Below, one piece after another: positions 33,799-42,693 of a stretch of 64,000 nt of DNA. Origin of the DNA: Gemmatimonadota bacterium (GTDB lineage: Bacteria > Gemmatimonadota > Gemmatimonadetes > Longimicrobiales > Gaopeijiaceae); NCBI GenBank assembly GCA_028873815.1, contig JAPPNN010000049.1, positions 17,519 through 81,518 on the forward strand, in the 5' to 3' direction. Every line of letters begins with the position of its first letter. The stretch's first letter is position 1. The position numbers and the translations under genes were made by a program. The notes beneath the pieces were generated by a model. It was not told the DNA's origin. It did not search any database and saw only the letters and a program-made list of their open reading frames with translations.

Positions 33799-35217
33799 TT
33801 GGCAGGCAATTCACAGGACAAGACCGATTTCGACGTCATCGTGATCGGCGGCGGGCCAGGCGGCTACGTCGCGGCCATCCGCGCGGGCCAACTGGGCCTC
33901 AGGACCGCCTGCGTGGAAGCCGACAAGCTGGGCGGCGTGTGTCTCAACGTCGGATGCATCCCGACCAAGGCGCTCTTGAGCAGCGCGCTGCTGGTCAACG
34001 AGTTGAAGAAGGCGGAAGGACACGGGATCTCGTTCGACGGAGTCAAGGTCGACCTGGGGCCGGCGCAGGCCCGGAGCCGGAAAGTGGCGAGCCGCCTTTC
34101 CAACGGCGTGGGTTTCCTGCTGAAGAAGAACAAGGTCGAGCACATCGAGGGCTACGGCCGATTGCTGGGTGGTGGAGCGGTCGAGGTCGAGAACGACGGG
34201 GAAAAGCGCACCATCACTGCGAAGGACATCATCATCGCGACGGGATCGCGGCCGCGGAGCCTTCCCTTCCTCGAAATCGACGAGGAGCGGATCTGGTCCT
34301 CGACGGGCGCGCTCTTTCAGGACAAGGCGCCCGCATCGCTCGTCGTCGTCGGCGCGGGCGCGGTGGGCGTGGAGTTTGCGGACATCTACAACGCCTACGG
34401 GACGAAGGTGACCCTCATCGAGGCCCTCGATCGCATCCTGCCGCTGGAGGACAAGGACTCGTCGCGCACGGTGGCGCAGTCGTTCAAGAAGCGGAAGATG
34501 GACATCTTCACGAGTGCCCGCGTGGAAAGCACCGTGGCCCGTGAGGACCGGGTCACCATCTCCTTCACGGACAAGCGTGGGAAGGCGCATACGCTCGATG
34601 TGGACTACGTCCTGTCGGCGGTCGGGCGGATTCCGAATACGGAGGATATCGGCGCCGAGGCGGCCGGCGTGAAGCTGACCGAGCGCGGCGGATTCGTCGC
34701 GGTGGACGAGACCATGCGGACCAACGTTCCGGGCGTATGGGCGGTGGGGGACTGCGCCGGCGAGCAGTTGCTGGCCCACAAGGGAATGCACGAGGGCGTT
34801 GTCGCGGCGGAGCACATCGCGGGCGTCGGACACCACACGGTCGACTACGGCAACGTCCCCAACTGCACCTACTGCCACCCGGAGGTCGCGTCCGTCGGGC
34901 TCACCGAGGAACAGGCGCGCGAGAAGGGCCTCGACATCGACGTCGGGAAGTTCCCCTGGGCGGGCAACGGCCGGGCCCTGGCGGGCGGCGACTCCACCGG
35001 ATTCGTCAAGGTGATCCGCGACAAGCGCTACTCCGAGGTCGTCGGGGCGCACATCGTCGGGCCACACGCCACCGAGCTCATCGCGGAGTTCGTGATGGCG
35101 AGGCATCTGGAATCGACCGTCGAGGAGATCGACCTGGCCATGCACCCGCACCCAACACTGTCGGAGGCGGTGGCGGAGGGCGCGCTCGGCGCGCTGGGCA
35201 GGGCGCTGCACATCTAG
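33799..35217 (+). CDS. lpdA: Dihydrolipoamide dehydrogenase (E3)
   Basis: A 472-residue flavoprotein from TTG 33799, with GAGAGG six bases upstream; the frame is open further 5' but the conserved fold starts at FDVIVIGGGPGGYVAA. The redox-active disulfide is C48/C53 (GVCLNVGC). The NAD site is VVGAGAVGVEFAD, the second FAD segment is GVWAVGDCAG, and the C-terminal catalytic His is in HPHPTLSEAV. It reoxidises dihydrolipoamide on E2 with NAD+. It completes the pyruvate dehydrogenase set encoded upstream, from which it is now separated by the 4-kb transposon. Confidence 0.97.
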   Translation: MAGNSQDKTDFDVIVIGGGPGGYVAAIRAGQLGLRTACVEADKLGGVCLNVGCIPTKALLSSALLVNELKKAEGHGISFDGVKVDLGPAQARSRKVASRLSNGVGFLLKKNKVEHIEGYGRLLGGGAVEVENDGEKRTITAKDIIIATGSRPRSLPFLEIDEERIWSSTGALFQDKAPASLVVVGAGAVGVEFADIYNAYGTKVTLIEALDRILPLEDKDSSRTVAQSFKKRKMDIFTSARVESTVAREDRVTISFTDKRGKAHTLDVDYVLSAVGRIPNTEDIGAEAAGVKLTERGGFVAVDETMRTNVPGVWAVGDCAGEQLLAHKGMHEGVVAAEHIAGVGHHTVDYGNVPNCTYCHPEVASVGLTEEQAREKGLDIDVGKFPWAGNGRALAGGDSTGFVKVIRDKRYSEVVGAHIVGPHATELIAEFVMARHLESTVEEIDLAMHPHPTLSEAVAEGALGALGRALHI

Positions 35218-35335
35218 GCGCCCCGACAACCGGCCAGTCCCGTTGCCGACGGGCGGCGCTCTGCTGTCCAATTGCCGGCTGTCGCCCCATCTTGAGGCCG
35301 GTTCCCGCATTCTCCCGCATCGCAGGAGGTCTTCC

Positions 35336-37393
35336 ATGAAGGCCGTGGTCCCCGCCGTCACATTCATCGCCGTGCTCGCCGCGGTCGCTCCCGAATCCGT
35401 CCGTGCTCAGGCCCCCGCCCCCCTCGCCCTCGAGACCTGGCTCGACTGGGAGCGCGTCTCGGACCCCAGGATCTCGCCCGACGGATCCGCCGTCGTCTAC
35501 ACGCTCGGCTGGGTCGACAGGATCCACGACCGCTGGGAGTCGTCGATCCACATCGTCGACTCGGACGGGTCGCGCCCCCGCAACCTGATCGCGGGTGCCT
35601 CGCCGCGCTGGTCGCCCAACGGGGACCGGATCGCCTTCCTCGCCCCCGACGACGGGGGCAACACGCAGATCTTCGTGCGCTGGATGGACGCCGGAGGCGC
35701 GGTATCGCAGGTAACCCGCGTCGATGAGAGCCCCTCGGCCCCCGAGTGGTCACCCGACGGAACGCAGCTGGCGTTCACCATGAGCGTGCCTGCCGAAAAC
35801 CCGAGCTCGCGCCACTGGCAGGTCTCGCTGCCGAGGCCCGAGGGCGCCGACTGGACCCCCGGCCCCCGCATCATCGAGAGCCTGGTCTACCGCCAGGACC
35901 GCGTCGGATTCCTCGACGAGAGCTTCCGCCACATCTTCGTCGTGCCGGCAGACGGGGGCACGCCGCGACAGCTCACCCGCGGGGACCACAACTACGGGAC
36001 GCCCGTCTGGGAGCCCAGCGGCGAGACCGTGCTCTTCAGCGGCCTGATCGAAGACGACGCGCTTTACAGGTGGCAAGAGAGCGAAGTCTACAGGCTCGGC
36101 GTCGATTCCGGCGAGCTTCACCAGGTGACCGAGCGCAAGGGGCCTGACGGAGCGCCGGCACCCTCGCCCGACGGAAGCATGATCGCCTACGTCGGTCACG
36201 ACACGACCACCTTCGACTACATCGAGTCCACGCTCTACGTGATGAACGCCGACGGCTCGAACCCGAGGGCGCTCACCACCGAGCTCGACCGCACGCCGCG
36301 CGGCCTGCAGTGGGCGCCGGATGGCCGGGGCGTCTACTTCAACGTCCAGGCCGATGGCTACGCAAACATCATGTACGCGTCGATCGACGGCGATGTGCGC
36401 GCCGCGAGCGAAGGCCCGCAGATGTTCTCGCTGAACGACGTCAGCGCGGGTGGCATGGCGGTGGGGACGTGGGGCGATGCCCATGAGCCGGGCGATGTCT
36501 ACGCCTTCCCCGTGGACCGGCCGCAGCAGCGCACCCGCCTCACGGACGTCAACGGGGACGTGCTGGCCGGGGTGACCCTGGGAGAAGTGGAGCAGATCTG
36601 GGCGGAGTCGTCGCACGACGGCCTGCCGATCCACGGCTGGGTCATCAAGCCGCCCGGCTTCCGCCCGGGGATCCGCTACCCGATGATGCTCGTGATTCAC
36701 GGCGGGCCGCACGGCATGTACAACGGGGGCTTCAACTTCGGCTGGCAGGAACACGCGGCGAACGGCTACGTCGTGCTGTACACGAACCCGCGGGGGAGTT
36801 CCGGGTACGGCACCGAGTTCGGCAACATGATCCAGTACGACTACCCGAACAACGACTTCCACGACCTCATGTCGAGCGTCGACGAACTGCTGTCCCGCGG
36901 CTACGTGGACGAGGACAACATGTTCGTCTACGGCTGCTCGGGCGGCGGCGTGCTCACCGCCTGGGTGGTGGGACACACCGACCGCTTCCGCGCGGCCTCG
37001 TCGAACTGCCCGGTGACCAACTGGCTGGCCTTTCCCGGCGAGGTCGACGGGAACCCGCTGCGCTGGTACGCGGACTTCGAGCACTTTCCCTGGGAAGACC
37101 CGAGCGAGCACATCCGGCGCTCTCCGATCATGTACGTCGGCAACGTGACCACGCCGACCATGCTGATGACCGGCGAGCTCGACCTGCGCACGCCGATGTC
37201 GCAGACCGAGCAGTTCTACCAGGCGCTCAAGGCGCAGAAGAAGCCCACGGCGATGCTGCGCTTCCAGGGCGAGTGGCACGGCACGTCGCGACTCCCTTCG
37301 AACTTCCTGCGTACTCAACTCTACCTGCGGAAGTGGTTCGAGCGCTGGGGCACCCACGATGACGAGAGAGCGGCGACCCAATCCGGGACCTGA
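35336..37393 (+). CDS. Exported S9-family prolyl oligopeptidase-like peptidase
   Basis: A 685-residue secreted serine peptidase starting at ATG 35336 with AGGAGG six bases before it. A signal peptide (FIAVLAAVAPESVRAQ) precedes a WD40/TolB-like beta-propeller (about 30-400; repeated segments such as RISPDGSAVVYTLG and WSPNGDRIAFLAP). The C-terminal alpha/beta hydrolase has the catalytic Ser535 (YGCSGGG), Asp616 (GELDLRTP) and His648 (EWHGTS). It should cleave short extracellular peptides. It is a single gene, converging on the M20 gene downstream, with a small GC hairpin (37432-37448) between them. Confidence 0.93.
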   Translation: MKAVVPAVTFIAVLAAVAPESVRAQAPAPLALETWLDWERVSDPRISPDGSAVVYTLGWVDRIHDRWESSIHIVDSDGSRPRNLIAGASPRWSPNGDRIAFLAPDDGGNTQIFVRWMDAGGAVSQVTRVDESPSAPEWSPDGTQLAFTMSVPAENPSSRHWQVSLPRPEGADWTPGPRIIESLVYRQDRVGFLDESFRHIFVVPADGGTPRQLTRGDHNYGTPVWEPSGETVLFSGLIEDDALYRWQESEVYRLGVDSGELHQVTERKGPDGAPAPSPDGSMIAYVGHDTTTFDYIESTLYVMNADGSNPRALTTELDRTPRGLQWAPDGRGVYFNVQADGYANIMYASIDGDVRAASEGPQMFSLNDVSAGGMAVGTWGDAHEPGDVYAFPVDRPQQRTRLTDVNGDVLAGVTLGEVEQIWAESSHDGLPIHGWVIKPPGFRPGIRYPMMLVIHGGPHGMYNGGFNFGWQEHAANGYVVLYTNPRGSSGYGTEFGNMIQYDYPNNDFHDLMSSVDELLSRGYVDEDNMFVYGCSGGGVLTAWVVGHTDRFRAASSNCPVTNWLAFPGEVDGNPLRWYADFEHFPWEDPSEHIRRSPIMYVGNVTTPTMLMTGELDLRTPMSQTEQFYQALKAQKKPTAMLRFQGEWHGTSRLPSNFLRTQLYLRKWFERWGTHDDERAATQSGT

Positions 37394-37453
37394 TGACGAC
37401 TACCGCAGCAGGAGCATTCTGACGGCAATGCCCCCGGATGCGCCGGGGCGCGG

Positions 37454-38755
37454 TCATGGAGGCCCCACCAGCTCCATTGCCGCCAGCGCCATCACCTGCG
37501 TGCTCGCCACGATATCGTCGACCGCGCACGACTCGTCCGGCTGGTGCGCCTCCTCCAGCGGACCGGGGCCGTAGGCGACGCAATGCTCCACGCCCGCGAT
37601 GCGCGCGAAGTGTTTCTGGTCGTAGGTGCCGGGGCTGGCCACCTGCTCGGCATCCGCGCCGGTCACGCTCTGGACCGCCCGTGACAGCGCCGTCACCACC
37701 GGGGACCCTCGCGGCGCCCAGGTGGGGTGCACGGTCATGCGGTCCTCGATGGTGAAGCGGCGTCCCCGCTCGGCCGCCTCGACGGCCTTCACGAGACCGA
37801 CGATCTCGTCCCGCACGTCCGCGAACGGCTCCTCGGGGATGAAGCGCCGGTCGAAGGTCGCCGTGCAGCGATCCGCGACGCAGGGCGACTGGCTCGTTTC
37901 GCCCGCCTGGCCGCCGATGATGGCGTTGACGTTGAGCGACGGCCGACGCGACGGCTCCGGCACGACGGGCAGTTCCGAAAGGCGGGCGGCGAGATCGGGA
38001 CCGAGCTCGGTGCGCAGTGTCTCCAGCAGCGCACCCATGTCGTCGATCGCGCTGTGCCCCAGGTGGCTCATGCTGCCATGGGCGGTGTGCCCGTGCGCGA
38101 CGACGTCGAACCAGTAGACGCCGCGGTGCCCCACACAGACCCGCGCCGGCCCGAAGGGTTCCGGGATGATCGCGAAGTCCGTATTCTCCGCCGAGATCAG
38201 TCCGGCTTCGCACAGGTGGGCCACGCCCGCGAAGCCCCCGCTTTCCTCGTCGACCGTCCCGCTGACGTCGACCGCGCCGTGGAGCCGGACACCCGCCCGG
38301 CGGATGGCCTCGACGGCGAACACCGCCGCCGCGATCCCCGACTTCATATCGGAGGCGCCGCGCCCGTAGATGCGACCGTCGCGCACCAGCCCGGCAAACG
38401 GATCGACCGTCCAGTCGTCCCCCGGCGGAACCACGTCGAAGTGACCGTTCAGGTGGAGCCGCGGGCGCGCGCCGGCATCGCCGCTTCGCCCGATCACGTT
38501 GATTCGCGGGTGATCCGGTGTGTGCTCCGGCCGGCCCTCCGCCGCCACGTACTGCACGGCCATCCCGGCCTCCTGCAGTCGTCCGTGGATCAATTCCGCG
38601 CACTCGCGGTAGAAGTCGCCCGGGGGGTTGACGGTGGGGATGCGAATCAGGTCCGCGGTGAACGCGACGATTTCGTCCCGGGCGGCCTCCGCCTCGGCCA
38701 GGACGCGGTCGATGAGGGCGGCCCGGCGCGGTCGTTGCCTAGGCGCCGAGCGCAC
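37454..38755 (-). CDS. M20-family metallopeptidase (ArgE/DapE-like)
   Basis: A 433-residue cytoplasmic enzyme from GTG 38755 (GGGAGGG about eight bases upstream). Metal ligands and catalytic residues of the M20 family are present: GHFDVVPPGD, the bridging GRGASDMKSG, and DEESGG. The dimerisation domain includes GVYWFDVVAHGHTAHGS. Family members hydrolyse N-acyl or succinyl amino acids (ArgE, DapE) or small peptides; the precise substrate is unclear. It is divergent from the SDR gene, sharing the regulatory gap with the GTAAAC palindrome. Confidence 0.88.
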   Translation of the reverse strand: MRSAPRQRPRRAALIDRVLAEAEAARDEIVAFTADLIRIPTVNPPGDFYRECAELIHGRLQEAGMAVQYVAAEGRPEHTPDHPRINVIGRSGDAGARPRLHLNGHFDVVPPGDDWTVDPFAGLVRDGRIYGRGASDMKSGIAAAVFAVEAIRRAGVRLHGAVDVSGTVDEESGGFAGVAHLCEAGLISAENTDFAIIPEPFGPARVCVGHRGVYWFDVVAHGHTAHGSMSHLGHSAIDDMGALLETLRTELGPDLAARLSELPVVPEPSRRPSLNVNAIIGGQAGETSQSPCVADRCTATFDRRFIPEEPFADVRDEIVGLVKAVEAAERGRRFTIEDRMTVHPTWAPRGSPVVTALSRAVQSVTGADAEQVASPGTYDQKHFARIAGVEHCVAYGPGPLEEAHQPDESCAVDDIVASTQVMALAAMELVGPP

Positions 38756-38793
38756 CCCTGAACCCTCCCGGTTGGATGGACAGGTTCCCCATG

Positions 38794-38833
38794 GTAAACT
38801 CCAGTTTACTTAATGTCATCTTTGGTTTACAAG
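38794..38833 (+). promoter_or_regulatory. Palindromic operator plus promoter of the SDR gene
   Basis: A perfect inverted repeat GTAAAC-TCCA-GTTTAC (38794-38809) overlaps a -35 TTTACT (38805-38810), which is 17 bp from TACAAG (38828-38833). The spacer contains AATGTCAT, also found at the same place in the lpd promoter. It lies in the divergent gap between the M20 and SDR genes and could control both. Confidence 0.6.
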
Positions 38834-38888
38834 AGCGGCGCGTTGCATACGGGACCGTGCGCGCCACCTGGCAACGAGAGAGAGGAAA

Positions 38889-39707
38889 ATGAACTCCGTA
38901 TTCAGTCTGGCGGGGCGCAGCGCCGCCGTGGTGGGCGCGGGCTCCGGCATCGGCGAGGCGGTCGCGATCGGGTGTGCGGAGGCCGGCGCGCGGGTGCATT
39001 GCCTGGACATCGACGCGGAGGGCGCCGCGACGACGGCGGCCGCGATCCAGGGGGCCAGCCCCCGCGGAGGCGAGGCGGGGGCGCGCGTGCCCCACGCAAC
39101 CAGCGCCCAGCTCGACATCCTGGACGGACCCGCGGTCACGGCCGCGTTCGAGGCAATTGCAGCCGATCATGGATCGCTGGACATCGTCGTCTGTACGCCC
39201 GGCGTGAACGTGCGCAAGCCCATCCTCGACTACACCGACGACGAGATCGACCGGGTGCTCGGGCTCAACCTCAAGGGCGGCGCGCACGTCATCCAGGCCG
39301 CCGGACGGATCATGCGGGAGCAGGGGAGCGGGTCGATCATCCTGTTCAGTTCGGTCCGGTCGGTCGTCGTCGAGCCGGGCCAGAGCATGTACGCGGCCAC
39401 GAAGGCGGGCATCGTGCAGATGGTCCGCGCGGCGGCCGCCGAACTGGGGCCGCACGGGGTGCGCGTCAACGCGGTCGCGCCCGGTGTGATCGACACGCCG
39501 CTGACGGCGCCGATCAAGGAGCAGCCCGAGTGGTACGGCGCCTACGCGGCGGGCAACATTCTCGAACGCTGGGGGAGTGCGCGCGAGATGGCCGGCCCGA
39601 CGGTCTTCCTCGCCTCGGACGCGGCCAGCTACGTGACCGGGGCGGTGCTCTTCGCCGACGGTGGCTGGACGGCGATCGACGGGAGGTTCACGCCACCGGG
39701 GATGTGA
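38889..39707 (+). CDS. SDR-family oxidoreductase (3-oxoacyl-ACP reductase-like)
   Basis: A 272-residue classical short-chain dehydrogenase/reductase. The cofactor motif GAGSGIG is at 16-22, an acidic residue follows strand 2 (CLDID) suggesting NAD(H) preference, and the catalytic Tyr168/Lys172 is in SMYAATKAG. The active-site Ser is in ILFSSVRS. The end FADGGWTAIDG is typical of family members. Physiological substrate unknown. A strong GAGAGAGG precedes the ATG. Its promoter resembles the one in front of lpd, so the two genes may share a regulator. Confidence 0.9.
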   Translation: MNSVFSLAGRSAAVVGAGSGIGEAVAIGCAEAGARVHCLDIDAEGAATTAAAIQGASPRGGEAGARVPHATSAQLDILDGPAVTAAFEAIAADHGSLDIVVCTPGVNVRKPILDYTDDEIDRVLGLNLKGGAHVIQAAGRIMREQGSGSIILFSSVRSVVVEPGQSMYAATKAGIVQMVRAAAAELGPHGVRVNAVAPGVIDTPLTAPIKEQPEWYGAYAAGNILERWGSAREMAGPTVFLASDAASYVTGAVLFADGGWTAIDGRFTPPGM

Positions 39708-39802
39708 CCGGGGGCCGCCGGCCGCCGGGGGGCATTCCGTCGTCCTTCCGCAGGCGCACCGGACCCGATTCCCCCGTACGCGCGGGGGCCGCAAACGGGC
39801 TG

Positions 39803-41032
39803 CTAAACGTCGGGCTCGATCCCCTTGATCGTCAGCACCCGGAAAACCGCCTCGCCGATCTTGTTGTTCGGCGTCGAGGCGCCGGCGGTGATCCCCAGTT
39901 CGAAGGGGCCCGCCGGCAGCCAGTCCAGCTCGGTGACTTCGGGCGACTGCGGATCCAGCCCGGGCTTGTGGTGGATCGCGCCGGTGTCCATGTCGATGCA
40001 CGACGCGTCCTTGATGTGGTAGGTCTCGGTGTACTCGCGGCACAGGTGGGCCAGGTGGTTCGTGTTGGACGAGTTGTAGCCACCCACCACGATCATGATG
40101 TCGGGCGGTTCGCGCATCATTTCGAGCACGGCGTCCTGGCGCTCCTGCGTCGCCGAACAGATGGTCCCGAATGATCGGAAGTGCTCGCTCGCGTGGTCCT
40201 CGCCCTGTGCGTCGACCATCATCTCGCGCAGGCGGGCGCCGATGGCGAGCGACTCGGTGGCCAGCATCGTCGTCTGGTTGGCCACGCCGATCTTCACCAG
40301 GTCGGCGTCGGGGTCGAAGCCCTCGGAGGTGCGGTCGGCGAAGCGGCGGAGGAACTGGTCGCGGGTCGGCGCATCGGGGCGGCCCGTCATGTAGGCGCCC
40401 ACACTCTCGGCCTCGGCCATGTCCCGGACGATGATGTACTTGCCGCCCTCGTGCTTGTGCACCTGGCTGGCGGTCGCCCGCGATTCCTCGTGCCTGTACT
40501 TGCCGTGGATGACCGCGGTGTAGCCGTCGCGGGCGTAGCCGTTGACGCGCTTCCAGACCAGCAGCACGGAGCCGCAGGTGGTGTCGACAAGGATGCAGCC
40601 GATGTTCTGGAGCTTCTTCATGTCGCCGATCGTGACCCCGAAGGCGGGGATGATCACGACGTCCTCGGCGGCGATGTGGCTGTAATCGAACTCGCCGTCC
40701 TCGCCCGGGAGGAGCATTTCGATGCCCATCTCGGCGAGCCGCCGGTTCACGTGCGGGTTGTGAATGATCTCGCCGACCAGGTAGATGCGCTTGTCCGGGA
40801 ACTTGTGGCGCGCCTCGTAGGCGTAGTCGATCGCGCGGTCGACGCCGTAGCAGAAACCGAAATCCTTGGCCAGCCGTACCTTGATATCGCCGAACTTGTC
40901 GGTGTAGGCGCGTGACCGGATGCGCTCGACGATGGCCGAGTGGTACTCGGAATCGATGAGCGGCCTGACCTCGGCCTTGAGCCCGAAGCCTTTGCGGAAG
41001 TAGGTCTGCTGCATGGTCCGAAGAATATACAT
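39803..41032 (-). CDS. ispH: 4-Hydroxy-3-methylbut-2-enyl diphosphate reductase, long type
   Basis: A protein of 403-409 residues that catalyses the last step of the MEP isoprenoid pathway, giving isopentenyl and dimethylallyl diphosphate. The three cysteines for the iron-sulfur cluster are in FGFCYGVDRA, DTTCGSVL and TICSATQERQ. It is about 90 residues longer than the common bacterial form, with an N-terminal FRKGFGLKAEV and internal additions as in cyanobacterial and plant IspH. It can start at ATG 41032 or ATG 41014 (MQQTYFRKGFG), and neither has a clear ribosome site. Confidence 0.93.
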   Translation of the reverse strand: MYILRTMQQTYFRKGFGLKAEVRPLIDSEYHSAIVERIRSRAYTDKFGDIKVRLAKDFGFCYGVDRAIDYAYEARHKFPDKRIYLVGEIIHNPHVNRRLAEMGIEMLLPGEDGEFDYSHIAAEDVVIIPAFGVTIGDMKKLQNIGCILVDTTCGSVLLVWKRVNGYARDGYTAVIHGKYRHEESRATASQVHKHEGGKYIIVRDMAEAESVGAYMTGRPDAPTRDQFLRRFADRTSEGFDPDADLVKIGVANQTTMLATESLAIGARLREMMVDAQGEDHASEHFRSFGTICSATQERQDAVLEMMREPPDIMIVVGGYNSSNTNHLAHLCREYTETYHIKDASCIDMDTGAIHHKPGLDPQSPEVTELDWLPAGPFELGITAGASTPNNKIGEAVFRVLTIKGIEPDV

Positions 41033-41092
41033 TGCAATGTGGACCGGGGGTATTCTCCGGGGACTTCAGACCCGCGAACTGGAGCCGAGGCA

Positions 41093-41575
41093 GTGCTGAG
41101 CAGACTGATCTTTCTCTTTGTCGCCGTTCCGCTTGTGGAGCTGGCGATCCTGCTGCAGGTCGGACAGTGGATCGGCATCGGCCCGACCTTCGCGCTGGTC
41201 GTGGTGACCGGGGTGGCGGGCGCGGCCCTGGCTCGGCGGCAGGGGCTGCGCGCGTTCATGGCGGTGCAGCGTGAACTCGCAGAGGGCCGGCTGCCGGGAC
41301 GGTCGCTGCTGGACGGTCTCGCGATCCTGGTGGGCGGAGCGTTTCTGCTGACGCCCGGGATTCTCACCGATATCGCCGGTTTCAGCCTGCTCGTTCCAAC
41401 ATCCCGGCGGTGGCTACAGCGGCTGGTCCGCCGTAGGCTCGAGCGGCGCATGAGCGAGGGGACGGTCGAGTTTCGGGTCTGGGGCCCCGGCGGCGGGTTC
41501 ACGTCGCGGCGAACCGAGGTGCATGGGCGAACCGAGGTGCATGGTCGGCGATCCGACTGGGGGGACTCGCAGTGA
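41093..41575 (+). CDS. fxsA: FxsA family membrane protein
   Basis: A 160-residue protein from GTG 41093. It has the FxsA core with three or four membrane segments: LIFLFVAVPLVELAILLQVG, TFALVVVTGVAGAALARRQG and, after a cytoplasmic loop, GAFLLTPGILTDIAGFSLL. FxsA members are inner-membrane proteins of uncertain biochemical role (the E. coli one affects phage T7 exclusion). The C-terminal tail contains a perfect six-residue duplication, RTEVHG RTEVHG, from an 18-bp tandem repeat. The stop overlaps the start of the M42 gene. Confidence 0.9.
   Translation: MLSRLIFLFVAVPLVELAILLQVGQWIGIGPTFALVVVTGVAGAALARRQGLRAFMAVQRELAEGRLPGRSLLDGLAILVGGAFLLTPGILTDIAGFSLLVPTSRRWLQRLVRRRLERRMSEGTVEFRVWGPGGGFTSRRTEVHGRTEVHGRRSDWGDSQ
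41510..41545. repeat. 18-bp tandem duplication inside fxsA
   Basis: CGAACCGAGGTGCATGG plus one base, copied twice head to tail (41510-41527 and 41528-41545; only the last base differs). In frame, it doubles RTEVHG in the cytoplasmic tail, so the reading frame is kept. Confidence 0.9.
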
Positions 41576-42636
41576 GCGGGGACATCGCCTTCCTGGAGCG
41601 GCTGCTGGATGCTCCCGGCCCGTCGGGGTTCGAGGCGCGGCCCGCGCGGGTGTGGCGCGACGAGGCGGCCTCCTTTGCCGAGGCCTGGTCCGACGTGGTC
41701 GGCAACAGCTACGCGGCGGTGCGTCGCGAGGCGCGGCCCCTGGCGCTGCTGGCGGGTCATATCGACGAGATCGGCCTCCAGGTCACGCACGCGGACAAGT
41801 CGGGGCTGCTCTACTTCGGAGGCATCGGCGGCTGGGATCCGCAGGTGCTGGTGGGGCAGCGCGTGCGCGTGCTGGGGTCGAAGGGCGACGTTCCGGGCGT
41901 GATCGGCCGCAAGGCCATCCACCTGATCGACCCGAAGGAGCGGGAAAAGGCCGTGAAGGTGAAGAAGCTCTGGATCGATGTGGGCGCCGAATCGCGGGAG
42001 CAGCTCGCGGAACTGGGCGTGCGGGTGGGCGACCCCGCAGTGATCGATGCGGGGATGGTGCGCCTCGCGGGAGACCGGGTGGCCAGCAGGGCGATCGACA
42101 ACCGCGTCGGCGCGTTCATCGTGCTCGAGGCGCTGCGCATGGTCGCCGGGCAGGGGGGTGGGTCGGGAGCGGTGGCCGTCGCGACCGCGCAGGAGGAGAT
42201 CGGCTACTCGGGGGGCGGCGCGCGCGCCAGCGCGTTCGGTCTGGCGCCCGACGTGGCGCTGGTGGTGGACGTGACGCACGCCACCGACGTGCCGGAGGTG
42301 GAAAAGTCCGAGGTGGGCGAGCATTCGCTGGGCGGCGGTCCGGTCCTGACGCGCGGGTCGGCCACGCATCCCCGGGTGTTCGAAGTGCTGGCCGAGACCG
42401 CGGAGGCCAACGACATCCCCTACTCGATCCAGGCCGCGCCGCTGCGCACGAGCACCGACGCCGACGCGATTCACCTGGCGCGCGGCGGCATTCCGACCGG
42501 CCTCGTTTCCGTGCCGAACCGGTATATGCACTCGCCCAGCGAGATGGTGTCGGTCTCCGACCTGTTTCTGACGGCGCGCCTGCTGGCGGCGTTCGTCGCC
42601 AGGCTGGATGAAGGCATCGATTTCGGGCGCGGTTGA
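41572..42636 (+). CDS. M42-family aminopeptidase
   Basis: A 354-residue protein of the tetrahedral M42 (PepA/FrvX, glutamyl aminopeptidase) family, starting GTG 41572 within the end of fxsA. Family signatures include LDAPGPSGFE, LAGHIDEIGLQVTH (metal ligand His and Asp), ASRAIDNRVGAFI, TAQEEIGYSGGGARAS (catalytic Glu) and VVDVTHATDVP. C-terminal MHSPSEMVSVSD supplies the last His ligand. These enzymes trim small peptides in the cytoplasm. Co-translation with fxsA is likely from the overlap, but a functional link is not known. Confidence 0.93.
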   Translation: MSGDIAFLERLLDAPGPSGFEARPARVWRDEAASFAEAWSDVVGNSYAAVRREARPLALLAGHIDEIGLQVTHADKSGLLYFGGIGGWDPQVLVGQRVRVLGSKGDVPGVIGRKAIHLIDPKEREKAVKVKKLWIDVGAESREQLAELGVRVGDPAVIDAGMVRLAGDRVASRAIDNRVGAFIVLEALRMVAGQGGGSGAVAVATAQEEIGYSGGGARASAFGLAPDVALVVDVTHATDVPEVEKSEVGEHSLGGGPVLTRGSATHPRVFEVLAETAEANDIPYSIQAAPLRTSTDADAIHLARGGIPTGLVSVPNRYMHSPSEMVSVSDLFLTARLLAAFVARLDEGIDFGRG

Positions 42637-42693
42637 CGCGGCGCTATATTGAGGGCCCGTGAAATCAGCGAATCCTGATCAAGAAGCGAGGAG

